From: Egibacteraceae bacterium
GTDB taxonomy: Bacteria; Actinomycetota; Nitriliruptoria; Euzebyales; Egibacteraceae
Reading direction: 5' to 3'
Assembly: GCA_030447925.1 (NCBI GenBank)
Contig: JAUJNX010000012.1
Location: forward strand, 1 to 64,000
Length of the DNA stretch: 64,000 bases
Position numbers and translations under genes: made by a program. A model generated the notes under the pieces. It had not been told where the DNA came from, ran no database searches, and saw only the letters and a program-made list of their open reading frames with translations. This document shows positions 49,623 to 56,795 of the stretch, piece after piece (the stretch's first letter is position 1; each line of letters begins with the position of its first letter).

Positions 49623-50192
49623 TTAGCTCGCCCTCTTCTCGAACCAGCGCTTGATCCGGTGCACGCGGAGGTCCAGCGCGTTCCGGCTGATGCCGAGCTC
49701 CTCGGCGATCTCCTGGGCGGTGCGGCCCTCCAGCGCGAGGACGGCTACGTCCCGGAGCGTCCCGGGCAGCGCGGCGACGCGCTCGCGCGCCTCGCTGGCA
49801 TCCAGGGCGTCGTGGAGCGCCTCGTCCCGCGCGCGGTCCAGCTCGTCCTGGTAGCGCTTCCCCCGGGGTTCCTCGTGATCCCGTCCGGGGTGCGCGCTGC
49901 CGCCCGGGATCGCGCTGCGCTTCGCGGGTTGGGTGACGTCGCGGTCCCGCCGGCGGACGACCCCGCGGCAGGCGTTGCGGGCGGTTGCGAACAGCCAGCC
50001 GTGCGGGTGGTCGTGCGCCGTCACCACGTCGATCCTCTGCAGCACGACGAGATAGGTGTCCTGGCACGCGTCCTGCGCGTCGTGCGCGTCCGGCAGCTCG
50101 GAGCGGCAGTACGCCAGCACTTGGGGTCGCAGGGCCAACAGGTCGGCCATTTGTCGGACGTGAACTTCGTCGACTGGCGGCTCGATCGCCAT
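49623..50192 (-). CDS. ECF-like RNA polymerase sigma factor, module 1
   Basis: The 189-residue protein has sigma region 2 (VLAYCRSELPDAHDAQDACQ, DTYLVVLQRIDVV, GWLFATARNACRGVVRRRDR) and region 4 (RERVAALPGTLRDVAVLALE, GRTAQEIAEELGISRNALDL with RVHRIKRWFEK). It would direct RNA polymerase to a small regulon. The ATG at 50192 follows GGGGGGG; an upstream GTG-type start would add an unlikely leader. It is paired with the STAND ATPase gene two bases downstream. The same pair recurs at 50415-53746. The 222 bases upstream (50193-50414) contain no gene, only a few A/T-containing stretches such as GTATCTGAAGGTACGAC on the minus strand that may be the promoter. Confidence 0.85.
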   Translation of the reverse strand: MAIEPPVDEVHVRQMADLLALRPQVLAYCRSELPDAHDAQDACQDTYLVVLQRIDVVTAHDHPHGWLFATARNACRGVVRRRDRDVTQPAKRSAIPGGSAHPGRDHEEPRGKRYQDELDRARDEALHDALDASEARERVAALPGTLRDVAVLALEGRTAQEIAEELGISRNALDLRVHRIKRWFEKRAS

Positions 50193-50414
50193 CACCCCCC
50201 CGAGCCGAGGAGCAGGTCGTCCATGAGTAGTGCGTGAGGCCGAGGCACTTCTGTCCAGGAGGACCGTCGTCCACCTGTTCTGGATTGCGCCCGCTGCCCG
50301 GCGCGCTGCCAGCAGTCGTGTCGTACCTTCAGATACATCCACGTCGGTCGTGGACCGCAGTGGGGTGCGGCTTACTGTCGGTGGTGAATGGTGGGGGAAG
50401 TTGTTGCGCTCGGC

Positions 50415-53201
50415 TCACCCGTTGGTGCGGAGCTTGAGCTCGGTGATCACGGTCTCCTCGACGCTGGGGACGGCAGCGCCGGCTGAGACGAGCTGGCCCC
50501 CGGCGGCCAGCGCCGCCGCCAGGGCCTCGATCTCGTGGCGGTAGACCGGCGGCGCGGCAAGACCCAGTCGGCGGCGGGCGGTGGCGGTCACCTGGTGGAA
50601 CTGCGCAGCCCGGTCGCGGCGGCCCGTGTGCTCGGCCAGCAGGGCCAGTGACTCCAGCTCCTCGATGAGCCGGCGGTGGTCGTGCAGCTGGTACCACAGG
50701 CCGAGGGCCTCGCGGTGCTCGCGCTCGGCCTCGCGGACCCGGCCCGTCGCGGCCAGGTAGCGTCCCCAGCTGCGCCGCACCTGCGCTCGCGCGGGCCGGC
50801 GCAGCAGCGGGTCGTTGACGTCGACGCTCCCCAGCCAGCGGCGCGCGCCGCCGAGGTCCCCACGGGCGACGCAGACCTTGGCCATGCTCGCCCGGCACTG
50901 GCACAGGGTGGTCTGCTCGTCGAGGCGGTCCATCGCCGCCATGGCCTCCTCGTACCAGTGCGCGGCCAAGCCCTGCTCGTCGCGGCGGTAGGCGGTGTTG
51001 CCGAGGTCGTGGAGGGCGAGGACCACGAACTGGCGCGAGTTCAGGTGCCGGGCGAGCGCCAGCGACTCGCGCAGCCGCTGGTCGGCCTGGTCGAACTGGT
51101 TCTGGTGCAGCAGGAAGTTGCCGAGCGCCCGCAGCGCCCACGTGTGCCCCCAGGTGTTGCCGGCCTCGCGCAGGCTCAGCTCCGCGGTCTCATACCACTG
51201 CCGGGCCTCGTCGTAGCGGCCCCGCACCTCCGCGAGGTCGCCCAGGTAGATGTCGACCATCCCCACGTTCCACGGCCTGCCCCCCTTGCGCGCGATGTTG
51301 CGGCTGGTCAGCAGCAGCTCGCGGGCGCGGTCGGAGGGGTTGCGGCGGAACTGCTCGACGGCCAGGACGCGCAGGGCCAGGGATTCCGAGCGCTCGTCGG
51401 CGGACCGGCGGGCGTGGGGCAGGGCCTCGTGCGCGGCCCGCGCGGCGTCGTCCAGCCGGCCCTCGCTGAGGGCGAGCTCCGCGGACTGGGCCAGGGCGAT
51501 GATGCGGTCGCGGGACGGTTCCGGGTTCTCGGCCAGGACCCGGTCGAAGTGCAGCTTGCCCTCGCTGAGCTGGCCGCGGACGAAGAACAGCTGGGCCAGC
51601 TCGCTCACCAGCTTCAGCCGGTCCTGGCGGCCTTCGGGTCCGGGCTGGAGCGCCACGCGCAGGTTCTCCAACTCCTGGGCCAGGCGGTCCAGCCACTCGG
51701 CCTGCCGCGGCCCGTTGAGGTGGGGGGCCGCCTCCTGCGCGATGCGCAGGCACCAGGCGCGGTGGCGCGCCTGCAGGTCCGCCTCTTCGCCCGCCTCGAC
51801 CAGCTGCTCCCGGGCGTAGCGGCGGGTGGTCTCCAGCAGACGGTAGCGGCGCGCCCCGAACCGGTCGTCGGCCTCCAGCAGCGACTTGTCGACCAGTGCC
51901 CCGAGCAGCTCGAGGGTCTCGTCGGCCGCCAGCGGCGGTCCGGCGCAGACCTCCTGCACGGCCTCGAAGCCGAACCCGCCGCGGAACACCGACAGCCGCC
52001 GCAGCAGCACCTGCTGGTCGGGCGACAGGAGCGCGTAGCTCCAGTCGATCATCGCCCGCATGGTCTCCTGGCGGGGCGTCGCGGGGCGCCCGGCCCGCCG
52101 CCACCGCAGCTGGTCGTCCAGGCGCTCCAGGATCTGGCGCGGCGACAGCACGCCGACCCGCGCGGCGGCCAGCTCGATCGCGTAGGGGATGCCGTCGAGG
52201 CCGCGGCAGATCTCGGCGATGACCCCGAGCTCCTCGGCGCTGGGGTCCAGGTCGCGCCGCTTGGTCCGCGCGCGGACCAGGAACAGCTGCACCGACTCGT
52301 ACGCGCGGAGGTCGTCGGGGTCCAGCGCCTCGCCCTCGGGCGGCAGCGCCAGGCTGGGCAGCCGGTGGACGTGCTCGCCGTCCAGGTCCAGGACGACCCG
52401 GGAGGTGCAGACGATCTGCAGCCCCGGGCAGGTCGTGATCAGCGTGCGGACCAGGCCCGCGCACGCGTCGACCACGCGGTCGCAGTTGTCCAGTACCAGG
52501 AGCAGGTCCCGGTCGCGCAGCCCGTCGGCGAGCCGCTGCGCGAACGGCACCTCCTCCTGCTGGAAGCTGGCGGTGATCGCCCCGATCCCGCCCTCCTGGC
52601 GGCCGAGCGCGGCCGCGACCTCGCCCGCCACCAGCGCGCTGTCGGTGACCGGGGCGAGGTCGACGACCACCGCCTCGCGGTCGGGGGGCAGGCCGCGCAC
52701 GAACTCGACGGCCAGGCGGCTCTTGCCGCACCCTCCGGCACCGGTCAGCGTGACCAGCCGCTCCTCCTGGAGCAGCGCGCGCAGGTTCGCCAGCTCCTCG
52801 CCCCGGCCGACGAAGCGCGACAGGAACGGCGCGACCGGGGCCGGCCGCGGGCCGGGCGACGGGGTGCGGGGCGCGTCGTCGGCCGCGTCCGCCCCGGGCG
52901 GTGCGGGCGGCCGGTCCGGAGGGGCCGGGCCGGCGGACGGCGGGACCGGGTCCTCCGGCGCGGCGAGGACGATGCGCCCCCGCTCCACGCGCCACGGCCG
53001 GGCGCGGTGCTGGTCGGCGTGCTCCAGCACCCCGCGCAGGTTCGGGTCGCCCACGATCCGCTGCCACATCGCCAGCGCCTCGCCCGCCTCGGGGTCGGCG
53101 CGACGCGCGAGGGCGTCGGCGGCCTCGTGGGCGGCGCGGAGCCGCTGCTCGACGGCCTCGGACGACCCGGTCGCGCGGGGGTCGGGGCGGTCCACGGTCA
53201 A
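50415..53201 (-). CDS. STAND (NB-ARC-like) ATPase with TPR-like repeats, module 2
   Basis: This 928-residue paralogue of the protein at 46849 has the same order: N-terminal region (GEALAMWQRIVGDPNLRGVL, PWRVERGRIVL), Pro-rich linker, RFVGRGEELANLRALL, P-loop TGAGGCGKSRLAVEFV, Walker B DLLLVLDNCDRVVDAC, winged helix LLRRLSVFRGGFGFEAVQEV and TPR-like repeats to the end. It starts at TTG 53201 overlapping the sigma stop (TTGA), or at GTG 53195, which aligns with the start of its paralogue. Conservation along the whole length shows the two modules arose by tandem duplication. The ligand sensed by the repeats is unknown. Confidence 0.85.
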   Translation of the reverse strand: MTVDRPDPRATGSSEAVEQRLRAAHEAADALARRADPEAGEALAMWQRIVGDPNLRGVLEHADQHRARPWRVERGRIVLAAPEDPVPPSAGPAPPDRPPAPPGADAADDAPRTPSPGPRPAPVAPFLSRFVGRGEELANLRALLQEERLVTLTGAGGCGKSRLAVEFVRGLPPDREAVVVDLAPVTDSALVAGEVAAALGRQEGGIGAITASFQQEEVPFAQRLADGLRDRDLLLVLDNCDRVVDACAGLVRTLITTCPGLQIVCTSRVVLDLDGEHVHRLPSLALPPEGEALDPDDLRAYESVQLFLVRARTKRRDLDPSAEELGVIAEICRGLDGIPYAIELAAARVGVLSPRQILERLDDQLRWRRAGRPATPRQETMRAMIDWSYALLSPDQQVLLRRLSVFRGGFGFEAVQEVCAGPPLAADETLELLGALVDKSLLEADDRFGARRYRLLETTRRYAREQLVEAGEEADLQARHRAWCLRIAQEAAPHLNGPRQAEWLDRLAQELENLRVALQPGPEGRQDRLKLVSELAQLFFVRGQLSEGKLHFDRVLAENPEPSRDRIIALAQSAELALSEGRLDDAARAAHEALPHARRSADERSESLALRVLAVEQFRRNPSDRARELLLTSRNIARKGGRPWNVGMVDIYLGDLAEVRGRYDEARQWYETAELSLREAGNTWGHTWALRALGNFLLHQNQFDQADQRLRESLALARHLNSRQFVVLALHDLGNTAYRRDEQGLAAHWYEEAMAAMDRLDEQTTLCQCRASMAKVCVARGDLGGARRWLGSVDVNDPLLRRPARAQVRRSWGRYLAATGRVREAEREHREALGLWYQLHDHRRLIEELESLALLAEHTGRRDRAAQFHQVTATARRRLGLAAPPVYRHEIEALAAALAAGGQLVSAGAAVPSVEETVITELKLRTNG

Positions 53202-53746
53202 CTCGCCTCCTTCTCGAACCAGCGCTTGATGCGGTGCATCTTCAGGTCGACGGCGTTGCGGGTGACGCCCAGCAGGTCCGCGATCTCCTGGCGCGACCGG
53301 CCCTCGAAGGCCAGCAGGGCCACCTGTCGCAGCCCGTCGGGCAGCAGCCCGATGCGGCGGAGGGCCTCAGCCCGGTCCTGCGCGTCGTCCTGCGCGACGG
53401 CCCGGCGGAGATCCTCGAGGTCCTGGTACGCCTTCGCGCGGGGCGGGCCGCCGGCCGGGACGCCAGAGTCGGGCCCGCGTCGGGGCGGGCGCTGATCGCG
53501 GTCGCGCCGGCGGAGGGTGGCGTGGCAGGAGTTGCGCGCGGTCACGAACAGCCACCCGTAGGGGTTGTCGTGGTCCACCAGCACGTCGAGCCGCTCCAGC
53601 ACGTGCACGTAGGTCTCCTGGCAGGCGTCCTGCGCGTCCTGCTCCGACGGGAGCCGCGATCGGCAGTACGCCAGGACACGGGAGTGCTGGTCCAGCAGCT
53701 GGTCCAGCAGCGCACGGCGCCGTTCCTCGGAAGACGTCGATCCCAC
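53198..53746 (-). CDS. ECF-like RNA polymerase sigma factor, module 2
   Basis: The 182-residue protein matches the module 1 sigma over its length: VLAYCRSRLPSEQDAQDACQ, ETYVHVLERLDVL, GWLFVTARNSCHATLRRRDR in region 2, and LLPDGLRQVALLAFEGRSRQ with EIADLLGVTRNAVDLKMHRI and KRWFEKEAS in region 4. The GTG at 53746 lies right behind GAGGAG, so spacing is tight and the start is uncertain; the frame is open upstream to 54175 without conserved sequence. It overlaps the STAND gene by four bases. An inverted repeat lies 59-93 bases upstream. Confidence 0.82.
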   Translation of the reverse strand: MGSTSSEERRRALLDQLLDQHSRVLAYCRSRLPSEQDAQDACQETYVHVLERLDVLVDHDNPYGWLFVTARNSCHATLRRRDRDQRPPRRGPDSGVPAGGPPRAKAYQDLEDLRRAVAQDDAQDRAEALRRIGLLPDGLRQVALLAFEGRSRQEIADLLGVTRNAVDLKMHRIKRWFEKEAS

Positions 53747-53804
53747 CTCCTCACGGCCGGCAGCCGAGCAGGGTGCCAGCGATATGCGCGGGAGGTCACG
53801 AGAT

Positions 53805-53839
53805 CTGTCACGGAGGGGCAAGAGTTCCTCGTGTGACAG
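53805..53839. promoter_or_regulatory. Inverted repeat upstream of sigma/STAND module 2
   Basis: CTGTCAC (53805-53811) and GTGACAG (53833-53839) are a perfect inverted repeat, 21 bases apart, between the divergent sigma gene and the small gene at 53921. The spacing puts both arms on one DNA face. It could be a binding site for a regulator or for the module's own control; no equivalent is obvious in front of module 1. Confidence 0.4.
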
Positions 53840-53920
53840 TTCGGGGTGTGGTCGGCGCATGACCGGACGAGGTGGCGTCGCCCCCCGGCGCCGCCCGGAA
53901 CCGGGAAGGAAGCCGCGATC

Positions 53921-54214
53921 GTGACCCCGCGTCAAGCAGGCGAGCTGGTCGAGCTGCTGGCCCGGCTGGTGCTGATCGGCGAGGCGGCCGAGCAGCACCT
54001 CAGCCGGCTGGTGCAGGCGACCGAGGCCCTGGCGGCCCGACGGAGCGAGGGCTCCGACGACGACCGCCCCGCCCAACCTCTCGGCCTCGTGCCGCCCCCG
54101 CCACCCGGCGGGACCGGTGACGTGGTCCGCATCGACCCGGCTCCGACCGCACCGCCCACCCGCGACGACGGCCACCCGCGGCCGCCCCGCCGCCGGTCAC
54201 GCCCCTGGGCCTGA
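53921..54214 (+). CDS. Small hypothetical protein (97 aa)
   Basis: The GTG at 53921 has GGGAAGGA upstream. The first half is helical (RQAGELVELLARLVLIGEAA, EQHLSRLVQATEALAARRSE) and could form a coiled coil; the second half is Pro/Arg-rich and disordered. It is divergent from the sigma/STAND module 2 and ends 25 bases before a strong hairpin. No family recognised. It could be a regulator or partner of the neighbouring module, but only position suggests that. Confidence 0.5.
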   Translation: MTPRQAGELVELLARLVLIGEAAEQHLSRLVQATEALAARRSEGSDDDRPAQPLGLVPPPPPGGTGDVVRIDPAPTAPPTRDDGHPRPPRRRSRPWA

Positions 54215-54238
54215 TCGATACCATCGGGAAACGACGAA

Positions 54239-54264
54239 GGGCCTGACGGGATGCCGTCGGGCCC
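54239..54264 (+). terminator. GC-rich hairpin, probable transcription terminator
   Basis: GGGCCTGACGG (54239-54249) pairs with CCGTCGGGCCC (54254-54264) at ten of eleven positions around a four-base loop, just after the small gene ending at 54214. There is no U-tract, so it may act as an L-shaped or Rho-assisted terminator. The rest of the gene-free stretch 54265-54495 shows nothing recognisable. Confidence 0.55.
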
Positions 54265-54495
54265 GACGTGTGATCGGTCGGCGTCCGCGATCAGCGGCGC
54301 CACAGGAGTACCAGGTGCCGAGGGCGCCGTCCGGCGGTGGAGGTGTGACGTCGTCGTCATGGCCGGAGAGCCTCCGGACCGCACCTAGTCCCCCACGGAA
54401 CACTCATCCTTTTACGGTGTCGAACCCGAGTGCCCACACTGCACTATTTGCCCGTAATGGGCAACCCCGGCCGGCAGGCGGCTGTCGTGCCGAGC

Positions 54496-55224
54496 CTAGA
54501 ACCGACCGGGGTCGTCGGGCGACACGTCCGCCCGTGCCGCCGGTACATGTCTGGCCAGGTGGCTGTTCTGTCGCACGAGATCGCGGTGCCCGTCGTGGGC
54601 ACCGGCGGGTAGGTCCGGCTCCGGCGGCGGGGGGACCGGCGGGCCGTCCTCGCCGAAGAGCTCGTCGTGGACTGGCGCGGACAGGGCGAGCTGGTGCCCG
54701 GCCGCGACGCAGGCCTGCGCGCGCCGGCGGATGCGGTCGGGCTCGGCGGCGAACCGGCCGCGGTGGTGGATGGACGCGGCCAGCGCCGTGCACGCGCGGC
54801 TGATCGTCTCCTCGCTGTCCACTGGCGGGAGCCAGGTGACCTGCCGGCGGTCGTCGAGGCGGAACGGCACCGCCAGGGTCCCCATCACGATGCGCCCAGA
54901 GGTGGCGTCGACCTGCTCCAGCACCACCACGCGCTGGCGGAGGTCGCCGACGCCGTCGATCACGGGCGTCACCGGGTCGCGCAGCGACCACGCCCGCCCG
55001 CCGACGGACAGGGCCAGGCGGTCCGCCCCCAGGGGCGCCGCGACGGACAGCACCTCGACCAGCGCGTCGACGTGCCCGCCCCGGCGGTAGGGCCGCAGGT
55101 AGGCGACCAGCAGCGGCCGGTCCCCTCGCCACGCGAGCAGGCAGGGCCGCACCTCCTCCCCGCGCTCCAGGTCATCGCGTGCCTCGTCCAGCAGGAACGC
55201 CCGGCGTCCCTCCCACTGCGTCAT
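54496..55224 (-). CDS. Hypothetical protein (242 aa)
   Basis: The ATG at 55224 is preferred because GGAGGAGCGG lies directly upstream; an alternative ATG at 55260 would add 12 residues. The protein starts MTQWEGRRAFLLDEARDDLE, followed by LAWRGDRPLLVAYLRPYRRG, a middle region (VDALVEVLSVAAPLGADRLA and RQRVVVLEQVDATSGRIVMG) that looks like an alpha/beta domain, and a His/Pro/Asp-rich tail. No transmembrane helix or catalytic motif is visible and I recognise no family. It is divergent from the second P450 gene and may share its promoter region (55225-55377). Confidence 0.6.
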   Translation of the reverse strand: MTQWEGRRAFLLDEARDDLERGEEVRPCLLAWRGDRPLLVAYLRPYRRGGHVDALVEVLSVAAPLGADRLALSVGGRAWSLRDPVTPVIDGVGDLRQRVVVLEQVDATSGRIVMGTLAVPFRLDDRRQVTWLPPVDSEETISRACTALAASIHHRGRFAAEPDRIRRRAQACVAAGHQLALSAPVHDELFGEDGPPVPPPPEPDLPAGAHDGHRDLVRQNSHLARHVPAARADVSPDDPGRF

Positions 55225-55377
55225 CCGCTCCTCCGTCCGCCCGTGCTCTGGAGCGGTCATGGTGGACCGTAGGACCAGAAGAAGCAACAGCAAGCTGTGG
55301 AAACAATCGAACGCCCTGAGCGGGCGCCTGTCACACCGGCCTCGTACCGTGGCCTGACCCTAGGCAGGAGGAGTGAC

Positions 55378-56682
55378 ATGTCCGTCGTCGAGCTGGCCCG
55401 CGACACCGTCCGCGGGGCGACCACGTGGGCGTTCCTGACCGGGCTGTCCTGGTCCGGCGACCTCGGCGCGCAGTTGCTCGACCCGGCCACGCGCGCCGAC
55501 CCCTACCGGCAGTACGAGCGCATCCGCGCGCGCGGTCCGATCGTGCACAGCCGCCTGGGGCTGCTCACCGCCGACCACGCCACGGTCGGCGCGGTCCTGC
55601 GCGACCCGCGCTTCGGCCACGGCGAGGGGGGCCAGCGGGCGGAGGGCACCGGTCCCGTGCTGGCCGGGCGGGCGGAGATCGTCGACCCGCTCGGCGGCGA
55701 GTCCATGATCGGGATGAACCCGCCCGACCACACCCGCCTGCGCAGCCTGACGACCAAGGCGTTCACGCCGCGCGCGATCGCCGGCCTGCGCCCGCGGATG
55801 GAGGAGCTGGCGCACCGGCTCCTGGACGCGCCCGCCCGGGCGGGCGGCCTGGACCTCATGGCCGAGTACGCGACGCTGCTCCCCGTCCTGGTCATCGGCG
55901 AGGTCCTGGGCGTGCCGCCCGAGGACGAGGCGAGGTTCCGCGCCTGGAACGCCGACCTCGCGGCGTCGCTGGACTGGTCCAGCCCTCCCGCGGCCCGGCG
56001 CCAGGCGGGACGGGCGCTGGTGGAGCTCGAGGGCTACCTCGCGGGGCTGTTCGAGCGGCGGCGGCGGGACCCCGGCGACGACCTCATCAGCCGCCTGCTC
56101 GCCGTGGAGGAGGAGGGCGACCGCCTCACCGCCCGCGAGCTGATGGCGACCACCGTCCTGCTCCTGCTCGCCGGCTTCGAGACCACCGTCAACGTGCTGG
56201 GCAACGGGACGCTCGCCCTCCTGCGCCACCCCGGGCAGCAGGGCCTGCTGCGCGACCAGCCGGACCTGATCCCCAACGCGGTCGAGGAGATCCTGCGCTG
56301 GGACGGCCCCGTGCAGCTGACCGGCCGCGAGGCGCTGGAGCCCGTCCAGCTCGAGGGCGTCGACGTCGTCCCGGGGACCATGGTCGTCACCCTGCTGGCC
56401 GGCGCCAACCGGGACCCGGCGGTGTTCGACGACCCGGCGACGTTCCGCGTCGACCGCCCCAATGCGCGCCAGCACCTTGCCTTCGCGACCGGCGTGCACC
56501 ACTGCCTCGGCGCCGCGCTGGCCCGCCTCGAGTCCGAGGTCGCCCTCCGCGCGCTGCTCGACCGCTTCCCAACCCTCGGCCTCGCCGGACGCCCCGCCCG
56601 CCGCCCCACCTTCGTCCTCCGCGGCCTGACCCGCCTCCCCCTCACCGCTGGCCACGCCCCGGCCCGCGCCGCGGTCACCTGA
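55378..56682 (+). CDS. Cytochrome P450
   Basis: The 434-residue protein shows NPPDHTRLRSLTTKAFTPRA, the I-helix LLLLAGFETTVNVLGNGTLA (AGFET in place of the common AGHET), ExxR in VEEILRWDGPVQLTGRE and the haem loop FATGVHHCLGAALARLES with the axial cysteine. The ATG at 55378 follows AGGAGGAGTG. About 30 extra residues precede the normal P450 start. It is a second P450 within 10 kb of the one at 45646, but the two are clearly different. No ferredoxin or reductase gene adjoins it. Confidence 0.92.
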   Translation: MSVVELARDTVRGATTWAFLTGLSWSGDLGAQLLDPATRADPYRQYERIRARGPIVHSRLGLLTADHATVGAVLRDPRFGHGEGGQRAEGTGPVLAGRAEIVDPLGGESMIGMNPPDHTRLRSLTTKAFTPRAIAGLRPRMEELAHRLLDAPARAGGLDLMAEYATLLPVLVIGEVLGVPPEDEARFRAWNADLAASLDWSSPPAARRQAGRALVELEGYLAGLFERRRRDPGDDLISRLLAVEEEGDRLTARELMATTVLLLLAGFETTVNVLGNGTLALLRHPGQQGLLRDQPDLIPNAVEEILRWDGPVQLTGREALEPVQLEGVDVVPGTMVVTLLAGANRDPAVFDDPATFRVDRPNARQHLAFATGVHHCLGAALARLESEVALRALLDRFPTLGLAGRPARRPTFVLRGLTRLPLTAGHAPARAAVT

Positions 56683-56747
56683 AGCCAGCTCGCGCGCGGT
56701 CGATCGGTCGCCTCGTCACCTTCCGGTCGAGCGTGCAGACTGCGGTC

Positions 56748-56795
56748 ATGACGGACGAGCGGCGGGCGCAGCTCCTCGCGGTCGGCGGGCGGTGA
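56748..56795 (+). CDS. Possible 15-residue leader peptide ahead of the HerA-like gene
   Basis: ATG at 56748 opens MTDERRAQLLAVGGR and stops at TGA 56793-56795, which overlaps the GTG start of the HerA-like gene (GTGA). Such an arrangement could couple translation of the ATPase to an upstream minicistron. Alternatively it is the true N-terminus of the ATPase displaced by a frameshift. No direct evidence of translation exists. Confidence 0.3.
   Translation: MTDERRAQLLAVGGR

Noticed and set aside
50676-53495. A 939-codon plus-strand frame opposite the STAND ATPase
   Set aside because: Low-complexity composition and no motifs; it spans across two real genes on the other strand.
53747-54175. N-terminal extension of the module 2 sigma factor to 54175
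   Set aside because: The extra 143 residues are absent from the module 1 paralogue, overlap the plus-strand gene at 53921, and look like non-coding translation.
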